From assembly GCF_001949145.1 (NCBI RefSeq), contig NW_019091482.1:715627-779626 (forward strand): a stretch of DNA of 64,000 nt, in the 5' to 3' direction. Shown one piece after another: positions 25,901-40,900 of this stretch. Under the pieces are notes generated by a model that saw nothing but the letters and a program-made list of their open reading frames with translations, was not told where the DNA came from and ran no database searches. A program made the translations under genes and the position numbers. Origin of the DNA: Acanthaster planci (Eukaryota > Echinodermata > Asteroidea > Valvatida > Acanthasteridae). How positions within the stretch are numbered: position 1 is the stretch's first letter; every line of letters starts with the position of its first letter.

Positions 25901-28900
25901 AGTGAGAAAATCAATTTTCAATTTAAAACTAGTTTCCTGTGTGTATCTCATTAAGAGAGCTTGGTGCTCCTTAAAAATATATTAATCCTTGTTGTGCTAA
26001 TAAAAAATACCGGTAGGATTTCTGTCTGCTGACATGTAAATTTATTTCTGTATCGTTAAAAAAAAAAGTTAAATGCTTTTAGTATGTGGCATTCCACTAT
26101 CAACATTTGTTTTTGTACTACAATATGATGGCCAACAAGCTGTCATTGGGACAAAATGTAAATTGCATGTGTCCCTGAGTGAATTGAGGCTCCGGCTAAT
26201 AAATGTGACTGACAGACTACCTGGCCCTGGTGTGGCATGCCTTGCTAACAGCTATAGCATGAATTACTCATAATGTGTGAGCACAAATCAAACCACGCAC
26301 AACTGAATTAGATTCCATGAACATGCTACTCTAGCCCATGATGTAGGCCTAATTCATAGTGTCTCGCGAGTTGCTCTCAAGTCTTCTATTGAAAATTCAC
26401 TGTTAATTAAAAGGTTCTGCATACCGATACAATCACACTTTTCCTGTAATTGGGAACCTTTTGCTGGGCTTTGATGTACATGTACATCTCACTTGAGAAT
26501 TGATAACAACTATTAATTGTAACAAGTACTGGTAATCAATTCAGGCTTAGATCTGTTTTTTTCTAATGATTCAAATTTTCATCGCCCAAGGACTATTTTG
26601 AAATGGGTCTTTTCTTCCACAGTCATAACCCACATTTGAGGGAGGAAGAGGAAAATCCACTAACAGGTATTAAAAGTTCCAGTGTCCTTGGCAAGGTAGT
26701 GTAACCACAATGCATTTTGCACATAGTACAACAACCTTCTGCAGAGGATACAGCCAAATGTTTTGCTTCAGTTAAAAGAGATTAGAATAATTGGACTTTC
26801 CTTTCAACCGTGCTCTTAAAGCCAATGCACCCGTGGTGCGTTTCAAGAGATACCTGAGCTGCATGTAATTATTGGGAACTTGAACCATGTTCAGAGGAAA
26901 ATTTGTATTCTTCTGTGATAAAGCTATTCATCTGATTTAATCCAAAGCCCCATCGGCTTTCTTGAGGCACTCTGTTAAATGCAACAAACCCCAACAAAGC
27001 TGGAATGAGAATCCTTCCGAATGCGATGAAAGGCAAGTTCACTGGTTCTTGCTGTGTGATGGTGCACTGCACTTGGCAAATATACCCGTACATGTACGTA
27101 CATGTAGTTTTAGCCTTAGCACTACACAGTTACACCTGGTGTGGAGAACAGACACCTGTCACTGTTGCTGACCACTATATCAAACACAGATGGAGTCAGG
27201 TTGGCCCAATCCAACTTCCCTTACCTTTCACCTCTGTGACCCCGGTTTAAATCCCAACCAGGTTGAAATACCTACATGTATGTACTGTACTAGGCCTAAT
27301 ATGACATGGGCTCACAGGCCCCCCATCCCAATATTTGTGCTCCCACCTCTAAAACTGAACATTTCTTTATTTGGCTTCTCTCCATGGAACCCTAGGGAGC
27401 CTGTGAGAACATTATACAACTGATAGGGCTTTATCCTGGTTTGATACCGTACTATATACCCTGGCACAGCAGTATGGTACCATACACGTGCAACAACTTT
27501 TGACCAATTGTATAATTCTGAGGAGTAATCTGTTTGTACTGGGCAAAATAAGATGAATCATGGAAGAATACACTGTTTATGGTTCAAAATTTGGTTGCCA
27601 GTAATACATACATGTATGTACAGGTACTGTACGTAATTAACTGAAAGGTTCATGTAATGTACATACATACATAAATGCCGCCATCAGCAAGTGCATCATA
27701 TGGGGTCTTTCTGTGCACAACTACATGTACATGTACTGTACATGTATCATGATACCGCACACTGCTTGAAATCTCTCCTTGGAAATAACGGTATCTCGTA
27801 ATTTGCACCATTTCAAATGTACAGGAAAGAACTGGATTCTTTCAGAAGAACACTGAACCCTTTCACATACCAGTTCAATGTACTGCCACATTATGCATGT
27901 GTGTGCAGTGCTATGGCATATCATACAGTGTACTATAGTAGCTTTAAGTCCATCCCAAGTAAAGTAAAATAAACAAATGAAAGGGTGAAAAATCAGCAAT
28001 ATAACAATGCATCGCTGAACATCTCGATGTAAGAAAAACAAGTGGTGGAAGAAAACGAGCGTCTGCTTTCCATACTCCACGGATATCAAGAGGAAGTCCA
28101 AAAGAGGAAGTAAGTTCGCCTATAAAGAGGTCCAGGCCTGGGTTTACTAAATCGCAATTAGGAAAATATGATATCTGAGCACTTTTCAGATATAACACTG
28201 AAAGAGTAAGTACCCTCAAATATAAAAACATGTTATAATGCTTCTTAGTTTTGATGGGAGTTTTGTAAAGTGTAGTGGTACATCAGCGTGAATCAAGTGC
28301 CAACACTGACCAGCCACAGCCATATGAACCTAATGAAGATCCAATGAAAAATATCACTTGACTGGACCACTGCAAATACATGTACATGTAATGAAACCTC
28401 AAAATAGACACATGAAAGCAGAAACTAGCTATGCATAAAGAGAAAGCAACACACAGTTCTGTAGACTAACTCGCTGCAAAATTTCTGAAGTTTTTGATAG
28501 TTTCATGATTTGGGGCAGTTGACACTCAGAATGTACATGTACGGTACCTACAAGTATACTTCACACTGTTCATAGGGGGTCACTAGCTCACAACTGATCC
28601 ATATCGTTCTCATTATTTTCAGTGGTGGGAACTACTGTAGTGTATCATGCACGCATCACCTTGTGAGATTCTACCTTACAATGCACAGGGTGCAAGTTGC
28701 TTCACCATGTGAGAAAACAGACTTTACAAGTTATCAATTACACATGAGATTGATAATCTGTCTTATTTGACAACCACAGGTAGGTGTTTGTTTGAAACAT
28801 GCTAAATGTACAAGAGGTGGAGGCCATCTTGACTGCTGAATCATCAGTGCTTCCTGACTTTACCATAGCACATGTGTACACAACTCCAAACTCCTCAAGA

Positions 28901-31900
28901 TTTCTGACAGATTTGCCCCAATTCCATCTGATTTGTGTGTGTGTGTGGGTTTGTAGCTCTATGGTGTGACTAAGAGCAAAGCAGATGTGCTGGGCCACGA
29001 TAGCAAGGTGTGCGATGAAAGACAGCCGCACTATTGGGTAAAGCTGTCAATTGGATGAACAAATTGGCAAATGCAAGACCCTTCCATTGCGTGGACCCGT
29101 GGGGGGTGGATGCACAGGGGCTAGTAGTAAAGAACATGAAAGCTGAAATTGACTTCATTTTTCCGACATAACTGTGAATGTATGGTATTGTGGGCTCCAT
29201 AAGGGACAAAAGATGACATTGGAAACCAGTAGCATGATCAATGTGCATTTGGTAGATATATGATGTCTTCACTTGGCAAGGCCTACAATGAGCACACATG
29301 ACCAATTTCTATTGGAATGTACAGACTAAAAGCGCGCTGTCCAAATGCCTGATGGAAACCCGTCCCTGCTAACCTCTCTCTTTTTTACCAGTGAAGGGGT
29401 GCTTTTGCACCGAGTAGATACATGTACCAAGACTGATGAGACTGGTCAACATAACTGCCATCTATCACAGTATAGGTGCAAAGATGCAAGTTTGGAAACT
29501 TCTGTCTGTACAGAGCGTTTCTTCAACACAAGTGAGTGAACAAATACCTACTGGGTATTTGAGTAAAGAAAGGGCCCTCTTGTGGCCGTGCATATGTACC
29601 TTGCTGAAAACATGAAGAGGGCAACATTGTACATGTGAACACTGTAAACTTCTAACATGTTACGAAGCTCACTAGGAAACTTTCTGAGCACTGTCTCTTG
29701 TGAGAGATCCATCCACAAAAATGGACGGTGCCAAAACTGAGAGGGTCCCTGAGGCCAGCATCTCCTTAGAGTTTGAGCATAATGGGCACAGACACTAGGT
29801 GACAAATCTGTAATTGCATTGGCTCCACATCTCATCCCAGGATGTAGACAAAGGAAATCCCCAAAAACCTTGCCAGCCAAACTGCATTTGCCCCTGCCAG
29901 TGGGATCTCTGCATCCGGAAAGCAGCGCACAACCACTGTATGTCTGCAAAAAAAGGGCAAGCATCATATAACCTTGAAATGTGGGGTAGAATTTTGGAGG
30001 TCGAGGCGAGCTCATGGTCAAGCAACATACCAAGCTTGATCACAACTATGGGTAGGTGGGATCTAGACTTATAAGTTGTGCACAGGTATGAAGAATTTCT
30101 CGAGGGCTTATAATCCAAGTATCCTCTGAGTCTGTTATTTTGGAGAATGCTTTGAAATGTAGTTCCCAATGTGTCCTCAGAAACAGAGAGCTGAACAGTG
30201 TGAGAAGGGAAACGGCATAATTTGAGGTGATGACTGAGATGTGTTATCAGACAACCAGATCAGTAAAGTGTAAGGTGGGAAGGACAGAGGATATGTGCGT
30301 GCCCTATAGAATTGAAATCATATGTAAACATGAAACCCAATGTAAATTTCAAGTTTACAAAACAAGACAATGACAGTGTATCACAGCCTACATGGGGTAA
30401 TTCAATAACTCCCGCCACCAACTTTACCATTCTGAAAATACAAACATATCCTACTAAGGTACTGTCATATCTTGTTTATGCTCAGTGCTTCAAACATCAC
30501 TCAGGACACTTGCAGTATATTCCTGAATTAACTGTGAATAAAATAGCACCATACCTACATATACTTCATCAAGATTTCTCACCAGTGTAAGGTTTTGAGA
30601 AAATCACATTTGAAGTACATGTACATGTATTTAGCATGCCTTTGACTTAACCAATGCTATTGCTTGAAATAAGGGATCTTAAATGACACAAAACTACGGA
30701 ATAACATTTATACATGTAGAAGTTAATTAAAATTGTTTATTTTGCAAACAAATACATTTGTCTATTCATGAAAATGGTAAACTTTGTGTGACTTTGGTTT
30801 ATTTGTGAAAACACGTGCTGTATTGCAATACCACATGCCAGGTACAAAACTGTTACATTAATTTACATTTCAGGAGTCAAATTCGCCTCTTCATGAAAAC
30901 AGCAAAACAATTTTGGCCACGGTTTTGCCCTTTATTGCTGACACTATACCTATGGAAGACAAAAAATGATTAAACCAAGTTGAAGGCATCGCATAGCCTG
31001 GCTGATTTTGCCAACAAACAGAAATTTGACAACAATCATGATTTGGGGCCAAAGTGTCTCTTCGTGAAAACAGCGACGACTTTCTACAGCATTTTTACAA
31101 CTATCCACACACTATCCGAACAAAAGAGGGTGTGTTTTTTGGGGTACACACCGCATAGACACACCATGAGGTACATGTACGTAAGTACATGTACCGGTAT
31201 ATATGCACATTTTACGTGGAACACGCTGAGTATGCGTAACTCATTTATTTCGGCATGTACGTGTACGGTATGGTCTTTGCATACACGCAGAATGCGTGCA
31301 AGAACTCGCTTATAAGTAACCAGCTGCCTTTCTTTTGCCGATTGGGGATGCACTTCAGCTCGTGGCGGATACTACCCAGGTACATGTACTGTATACAGTG
31401 TGACTTAAATTCTGATTGCTAGCAGAGATCACGGGCCTTGTAGTCTTTTCAGATTTTTATGAACAGAATTGAACATACAGAATATATAACATAGGGTTAA
31501 CACTCAGCACAGAAACCACCATTCTTCCCCTTTCAAGGCTGTACTTTCTAGTGGGTTCAGGAAAAAAGTCGGCCCACACACTTTGCCTGCTCACAAGAAT
31601 GATGGAAACAGTGGATGGCACTAAATGCTTCAGGATGTCAAAAGCTCGGCAAGGGTACATGCAGTAAATGGCATAGATTCAGACACATTTTCTACATGTA
31701 CATGTACATGTAGATTGCACTGTGTAAGCTGCGTCCAGCCATTAACCTATACACCCTTGTACCATGCTGGGACTCAGTATGTGAGCAACAACAATGCACA
31801 GTGTTACATAATGCACACTCCTGTGGATCTGTGACCTGAGTGTTAGGTCAGCCAGTAAACTGTGCATAATTACACTCTCATATCTGAGCAACCAACAGTG

Positions 31901-34900
31901 AACTGCATGTAGTTTGAAGAAATAACACCCTTGGTTGAAGTCATATTTCACAGCAAAATGTACTACCCTACATTACTTTAATAGAGGGTTGTATTTTCAC
32001 TTGGTATTTAGTAGTGGTCGACAATATTGCAATTTCATCGTCATGATATGGTCACACAACAAAATTGAAATTTGCCAATAAAAAAAGAAGAAGAAATATT
32101 CGGATCAGAGATGCTGTTTTTATACCATCAACTTTTACTGTCCTAAAATACATAAAAATTCAGTTTAGTTTTCTGGGGGAAAAAAATGTATGTACAATGT
32201 AAGGTGTCCAACCCTACAATTATGGCTCATAAGGATTCCTTTGCTAAACATGACGTGAATGGAGAGTGGTGAAGTGAAAAAATGTAGCCGGTTCCATTAT
32301 CTTAAGCTATAGGCCTAAATGTCTATGGTCCAGCTTTAAATGCGTGGAACCAGCTACTGGTATGTCGTAGAACAGTATACATACATGAACATGTATCGGT
32401 ACACATGCCAAGACTCCACCACAGTTACGTACATACCGGGACCTGGTGCTTAAACCATCTTGCCGTTGACTAAAAAAACACCAATTAAAAATTAAATCAA
32501 TGTTTACGGAATTTGCATATATGACCTTATGGTCAAATTCAGAATTGAAACAGCCATTGATCGTGAAAATGAGACTTTTTACGATACCAGCCAGACTTGA
32601 AGTTTGATACTGTACATATAAATCCCAACCCTGCATTTCCCAGGTGGCTTTGTGTTCTATGGTATCGATGCCATAAATATTAAATGATGAATAATTTTCA
32701 AGGAAATTAGAATTATTTGAAGACATTTTCACCAGGTTACGCAAAAAACGAAATGCACAATCTGTTAGTTTCACCTAGTACCAGTAGTTGGTAAAATGTA
32801 AATTTTTCCAAGCCATATTGTCTGGGTGTTTTGAATAATTCACAGTTTACAGACAAATTTATTGTTGTATCAGTAATATTGGTGGGAAAAAACAAGTGTC
32901 ACCAGCATTAGAATTTAGAATAGTGTTTATTATTTGGTATCCATGTAGCTGCATGAGATTTTTTTTACTCTAGATGAGCTTGTGTTCTGTTTTTCTACTG
33001 ACGGCCGGCCATTATTGTACAAGCAACTGGTATGCAACAATTTGACTGTAACATTGAAAGAGCAGACTCCACACCGGAAGGGAAAACTGTTCATATTGCC
33101 TTTATCAAAAATTGAGGGTACAGTAATATGGAAGCCTCCTAGTACTATACACATGTATATTTTACATGATGCAAGTACAATACCGGTACATTTAGCCTCT
33201 CAATGACTAGAAAATAGATGTTAGTGGATTGCACAAAATGAGTCTTAGGGCCTGTTTGTTTCACATTGATCTAGATCTTGATCCCCAATGCTGGTTCACT
33301 CTATCCATCAGGCGGGTTCCGGTGTCAGTGATCCAACGTTGGATCCCTGATCGCAATTCGGATCCGCATGAAACAAACAGGCCCTTCCTGGGCCATTTTC
33401 TTCCTTTTTTTACAGTAATATTTGTTCTACCGGTAAGTTCCATCTAGAACGAAAAACCTACATGTACATGTAGGCTCTTTGTTCTGACTTATGATGGAAA
33501 TGGATGTCGTGTGGGGAAAGGTTTAGGATTCTAGCCTTTGTTTCAATTTCTATTAAGCAAGATTCTTTTAGAGGCCTCAAAAGTGGCCCTAGCAACTTGC
33601 TACTTAGTTTGTTAGGTTGGGTCTTGTATCCGTACCACACCAGTACGACAGACACCGGTACCTCCTTACCGTGTATGCCTACTGTACATGTACCAGTACA
33701 TGATGCAGCAAAGATCCATTCAGCAAAAAGTTAGTCATGAAAAAAATGAAATATATGCTCAGCATCACACAAGCCAACCAGTTAGCGCTCTTGGTGTGTC
33801 CTTAACTGGAGCTACATGAACAATACACAGTGCCATTTCCTCAAGTCCTATTTCTACTGAGAGTCAATAGCAACAAATGACATTCGGTGTTACAGTTTGC
33901 TCCTTTAATTTTACAATTTACACTGTGGTTGGAAACAAGGTTGTACATGTACATGTACATGTACAGTACATCATGTACAGTGTAGCTTTCACAGAACCCA
34001 GAGCAAGGTCCACTTCCAAGTAGGAACTTGGCCCTACATGTACTGGGTACAAGTGTATATGCTACATGTATGCATGTACGTAAACATCCAAATTGAAAAG
34101 TCAAGCAATAATGTTCTTAGTATTAAAAGTAGGAGTTCTTTGACAGACCGATTGCTACATAGTACTGAACTGGGCAAATTTGGTTTGCACTTGACATGAT
34201 CTTGTTAAAAACTAGCTGTTCGTGTTCACAACTTCAAGCTCCATCTGAAAGAGGGTGTTCGATCAACAGGGTAACATCACTGCCAGCTGTAAATGAGTTA
34301 TAACTGGGTAACCTTTACATAGCCGCCTAAGCCCATATTCCTCGAAAGGCGACAAACTCATTGACTCGGGTGCCTCATGTTTCACATCATGCTGCAGACC
34401 TACATACATGTATACTCCAGCAACTTGTGGTGAAGTCCATATCGCTGGTGCCACAACACAAAGAAGACTAATTTTCAAATTCACTTTGTGTTTGAAATAT
34501 TCCCATAGCTATTTCACGGAACAATGCTAAAGTACATGTATACCATTAGCAGGGGAAACAAATTATACAATACTGTCAAGATCTCGTAAGTTATTTTCTG
34601 CAATGCAGCCATGCTTGTGTCTGTTCCCGTAAAGATGCTTTGAATTTGTGCAGATTCTGTCATAAACTGGCTGCACACATTCAGCACATATATTCTCAGT
34701 CTTAGTGCACAACACATGAAGGGGATTCGACTCACAGTCTGATGAGCTGCCCCGCAAGGCCCATGTACAGTTGCAACTGGCCTTGCATGAACTTGAACAA
34801 TTTCAAGGTGCTGTAGATCCTGCCCCTTTAAGACCTATTGTGGGCTTCACAGCCCATGACCGTCATAAGCCATAATGAAAGACAGCATCCGTTTCCACTG

Positions 34901-37900
34901 ATTTCTTACAATGGGCCCCATGACTTAGCTCTATACACATCGTGTATGATTTATTATGAACATCCCGTGTATATGTTCACGTTCAGTGTTGTGTACTCCA
35001 GACACATTTTCCAAATGCTGACACAACCTGTACGGTACAATTATGATGAAGTGGCTTGATAAAGTTCCCAGACCTTGGACAAGGGATGTGCTGGGAAGGA
35101 GACTGATCTTGGTACACTGTACATGGCTCATATTGTTCCTCAAACAGCAACAAGCATGCCTACCTAAACTGTACCAAAAACCGAATAGAGCGCGTGTACA
35201 TACCAGTACATGTAGATACTGGTGTGTAAATGGGCGGGCACTTTGATGGATTGGTGTCATTTCTGTTGGTCTCAGTTTCATCAGCGCAGTCCTCTGTTTA
35301 CATTCATTTAACACTTGAAACCTTCCTCATCTTACAGTACAGTAAAAGCAAACCTGTCTTCCTTTTCAAAAATCAGCATAAATTGGGAACACCATTTTAC
35401 TACTTCTGACAACACCAGGGCAAAGTTGCTGGCTGCATGATTTTATACAAGGTACTGGTACATGTACATGTAGTTACATGTATTTATCTGCAAATAAATC
35501 TACCACGCGTGTACATGGGTAATTCTGGAAATCAGGGATCCAAAAGTGTGACATTTTTGTGTCCCTGCTACATCTGACCTTTGTTAATTGACACAGAAAT
35601 TTATATCACCGGAACTGATTTCAAACTGTTAGTATTTGTTTGGCAGGTAATTGGCATTAATTCATTACTCTTGGAAATTAGAAAAAGCATTCTGAACTTA
35701 CAAAATCATATGTCAGATGTGACAGGGACACACACAAAAATGGACCCCTAACTTCTGGAATTACCCCTATTTGTACATACAACAAGTTTCCATGTTGACA
35801 TGTACATGGACAGAGCCAAGACTGTTCTTGAGTAATACATGCAAATTTATATTAAATACAGTAATTAAAATTGGAGCATGGAATGCAATTTTTTTCTGTG
35901 AAAAAACACATTTAGTGGTACATGTAGCTGAACAAAGTTTGGTGAAAGCATAGCTTCAGGAGTACTTGTCTTGGGCACAGATTTGTGGATGGGAAAAATA
36001 TTTGGCAAGGAATGATGAGTTCCATAGCTGACAGTAGCTGTTTTCTGCTGAAGGACTTGGACTTTAGTCAGGGCTTTTCTTGGCATTTAAAAATAAATGC
36101 GGTGTTCAACTGGCATTTGAGTTGACAAGATTGAAAAACAGAGCACGCCAATTGCTGCAGTGCTTCTGTCAAGTTTAACAGATGTCTGCACAAGTTTGTA
36201 CACACGTACATGTACATGAACGTGGATGTGTGTATGTCTGATATGGCATACAGCAGGTCCACAAGATCCAAGGCCAGAACCAAGGTCAGAGCTGTTTTGA
36301 AAAAAAAAGAACTTTTTCAAAATTTTGAGAGCAAACACTCAAATTCCAACCCATTCACAAGCACTAAAGATGATTCCACTGACGTTTCATTAGACACTCC
36401 TGATGGTCCCCTTGAATGGCAGTAAGAATTGTGTTGGGATTTGAACAGAGCAACTGTCATGGAACAGATGTCACAATATTTACTGCCATTAAAGGGGGCC
36501 ACTGCAAATAACCAGTGATAGTGTTGCCATGGTCACCAGAATTATAGTAGACCAACATGGCCTTGATGCTTGGACTTCATGGTTCAGCCTTCCTAGGAAT
36601 TAAAAAAAAATAAATAGGGCCTAAAACTCTTTTAACAAAATTACAATGCAAGTTTAACAGTGCAAATTCCATGTTACAAATTACTGTGCTTTACATAGAA
36701 AATACAAAGAAAACACTGAAGATAATGCAAGATATTTACAAGAGAGAAAATGGAGGAAAACCAAACCAAAAGAGATCAATCGTATACCCTGGGTGTGTTT
36801 GAGAAGATGCTTCAACATCTGTGGACAAGGAGCCAATCCTATTGTTTATGGGAGGTCATACATGAGCTGACATCTCTGGGTTCCTCCCTCCCCCCAAAAA
36901 AAATTAAAGAGCACCTCTAAGGAAAATATGTTTTCTCTGATTTTATCTGTTCAAATAAATACATGGAAGCATCCAAATCAAACACAGTGTCATTTGCCTT
37001 CAGAGCTCAACTATAACAAGCTGAAAAGGGCATATTTTTTCTGTCCAAACCAAGATGCGGATTCTGAATGTAGATTGCGTCGTTCAGAGACAATAGAGAA
37101 AATGAAGCCATTGACTGGCATGCACAAGGGTTTATCCACTAAGAACACAGGGCAAGGGTTCCCCTTGTTTTCCCTGAATTACAGAATTCGCATCTTGGTA
37201 TGAACAGACAAAGTCTTTTCAGCTTGTTATAGTTGAGCTCTGTAGACAAATGACACTGCGTTCGAGTTTGATGCTTCCATATTTATTTGAAGATAAAATA
37301 AGAGAAAATATGTTTTACTTGGAGGTGCTCTTTAAATTATTGGCTAGTCCTTTATTTTTCCATTTCTTTCCAATTCTTGGCAAGTTAGCCAATTACAGTT
37401 TCAATCATTCACGCAATATAATCTCATCACCCCCCCCCCAAAGTGACAGTTCCCAAGCCTGAGGAACAACCATTTTCCAAATGGCATCCCTCTACTTTCT
37501 CAGCCACTTACATGCAAAACCATTTTTCCACTGTAAGTTTATAAACTCTTCCCTTGGATGGAACTTACAGGTAGCCCCCCAAAACTAGGAAGTTATATCC
37601 TGGCAAACGTTACAATCGCACCATTCTGAGGGCCAAACAACCAACCTCCTTTTTCGGGGCACTTTTCATGTTAATGAGCTCAGCAGAAATTATTAATTGA
37701 ATTAGGGTCCAGCACCCAGAAGGAGAGAATCTTTCCTCAGCCATCCTTTGACCCCTAGGCACCCTGAGCAGTCTGTACTTGAGCCTGGACCTATGTAGTC
37801 TGGGTGGTTTGTGCAGTGAACTTATCTAACCATCACTGTGCTGATCATTTTGAAAACTGTTAAAGGCTTTGGCCAGGATGTTGGCCCTATGCCCCATTCC

Positions 37901-40900
37901 CTCAGATTGGGTCACAAACTGGGTAACGCCGTGTGCTAACACTCTGCAAGTTTGTACCCTGTTTATGCCAAGAAGTGTGTTGGAGGTTCTGTTCCTACCC
38001 TACATCGGAAATAGTTAAACCTCCGTTAATGTGGGAGTGCTTCAGGGAGGCTGCAGCCACATCCTCTCATGAGACCTGGCACCTTCATCATAATTACTCA
38101 AACCCTTGGTATGCAGTGTGTCAAATATACCCCTCTGCCCCTCCCCCCTTTTTTTTCTCTTTCCCATTTGATTTTTGGTGGGGCGGTCCAGGCAGCCTGC
38201 AATGCAAATACACTTGCAACCAAATCAGGCCTGGCTCCAACGGAGCTTGTTATCGGCAAGTGAAATTTGCTTATCTCTCCAATGTGACATCACAACGAAC
38301 GGCACAGCGCAGTGCCAGTCGGTAATGGGGAAGGGAAATCGGGGAAATTGAGAGTCCTCCCGCTTAGCACCGGTGAGTGTGTTTTCTTTTAATATGACAT
38401 GTATATTTATTTTTACCGTCAGCTGCTGACAACACGGGCAGTTACATAAAAACTGAGGCAAACACAGTGACACAGTCAGGTTAGATTAGCACGGTGGCAC
38501 TTGACAAGTGTCCGCCAAATGCTGTTGTTTGTTACCTTTCAAGAAAACTGTGCCAAATGGGTCAATTACACGCGGATCAATTTTTTAACAGGTTGACAGC
38601 ATACATGTACACATACACACGTATGCAAATCAAGATAAGGATTTGAAGCACTAATGAATCCTGCAAGACCTTTGGTAGAATCCCAGTACATACCACTAAC
38701 CACACTCACTCTTTCTTGACACGATGCATCTGTCCGCGCAGAGCAGAAGCACCTCCTCATCAGTTGAAAAAAGCCATGTTGGTCGGGAGTGTTCAATTTC
38801 TTGGTGGGAAATGGTGATGCCACTGCAGTGCTTGCGTTTCACAGTCGTTCATGAACCAGCAATGTGCAGTTAAGCCTCCATTGCAAGGAAAGTTACCCCC
38901 TCTCTTGGTACAGCTCGGAGCCTACAGGCCTCCATTCTGACAGCACTGTGTGTGTTGTGTCCGGTACATGTGTACATTAATTTTGGTACAGGTTAGCTAT
39001 TGTGAACTTCTGATGGCAGGTGACTGTGTATACATATATATTAAAAGGTACGGTCACGCATCCAAAGCTGTCCATAAAGTACACTGTACACGTGAACAAA
39101 ATTATTGTTGAAAAGAATACACGGCATAAAGGTACCGGTACATGTGCATGTAGTTATTGGATATTCCATGTGAAATAATTCTTTCAAGTGAGCTGCAACT
39201 GTGAAGTAAATGATGAAAGGTCATTGCCAACGATGTGCATGAGATGTGGTTTAGGAAATTGCCATTAGTACTATACAATGTAGTTCATTTTTAATTCGGC
39301 GAAGTGCATGCAAATACTATTACGAGTATACAGCCCTACCGGTACAAGTAAATGGGTACTGATATGTACCAGGAGTATTTATGAGGGCCAGTAGAGGCTG
39401 GAAATGCACCGTAAATGGCCTGTCAAAATTGGTCTCATATAGCCGGAAGATCTGGGGTAATTATTACTGTTGGAGAACTACTGTACTTATGTGCCATACA
39501 ACAAGTCACTGCTGGCCAGTATTATTATAAATGACAAACAGAGCATGAGCAAATGATTCCAACTTTAAGCATTCCAACGACATTTGTCAATCTGCCAGGT
39601 GAAAGTGGAAGAGGGTTCACATCCTTGAGCAACATTTTTAATAACTTGTTGGGAAAAAAGGCAAAAAAAGCAACACTAAAAAAATGATAACTACTTGGTA
39701 CTAGTAGGTTCACATACCGAAACCGAACATTTGAAACATTTTCAAGCACGATTAACGTTGTTGAATGTAGCACACTGTGGGATACGCTGTGCTTTTAAAT
39801 GTAATTGAAATATTTTGCTGGTGGTTACAATGGGGGAGGGGCAATTTCATAGAGCTGCTTAAGCACAAAATTTGCTTAAGCGTGAAAAACCTTGCTTGAC
39901 AAATCAGGTTACCAGCCAAAACTCCATGTGATGTATACTGGTTTGGAATGATATTCACCTGTCTTTTGGTTAGCATGACAGTCACATAGATTTTGAGCTG
40001 GTAACCTTTGTTTATTAAGCAAGGTTTTTTCACGCTTAAGCAAACTGTGTGCTTAAGCAGCTTTGAAATTGGCCCCAGATGCTTGAATTTGACCCCCAAA
40101 GTGGAAAGAAATCAAGTGAATGTTCCTCTAGGGGACTTCTTAGGAGAGGGAAAAAGCCTCACAGAATGTCCATGCTCATCTTGCCTTGGCTCACCATGTA
40201 AAGACTAAACCCTGAAAGAGGACAGGGGAGGGGGAGGTGATATCCGCCCCCCAAAGTACATGTATTTTGGGGATATCTCTGCAGTGCATTTTTTCGGGAG
40301 CTGAGTCTGCAGGAGTTTTAAAAGTTATACTTTGCAGTCATTTCGACCCCAATCTTGTGAAAATTGAACCTACCATTCTTGCTCATTGCCAATCTTTCAG
40401 AGACACTGTGTACTTTTTCTACTGTGGTGCTCAATGCATGTGGGCTGGCATGCATAAAGCCTTGAACTTCAAATGACTGAGTCTGCCAAGTTAAAAAAAA
40501 TCAAGTGCAGCAGAGCTAAATTCTTTGGGGGTGGAATCCGCCCCCACCTGGCTGTGAGAGGGACGAAAGTAAACCCAGCTCTTTTACATGTACATGTAGG
40601 TTAAACTTCACTTAGTCAAACAGGCATGTACGGTACTGGTATCAGAGGGCAAATCAGTTTGCCCCTCATGGCTCAGCCCCGTGCAGTCAGGGCACAAGAC
40701 ATTGGGCTTAATAATAAAACAACTCTACAAAAAACACTTGGTCAACGAACATAATTGGTCATACCGACTATGAATGATAATATCCATGGATATATCAGTT
40801 ATGTTTTCCCCTGCGCCGCTCTTAATTCAGCATTCCCCCCTTCAGGAAGAGACAGGATATTCTGGCCAACCCATGCGGAAGCGAGTGCTGAAGTAGTGTC

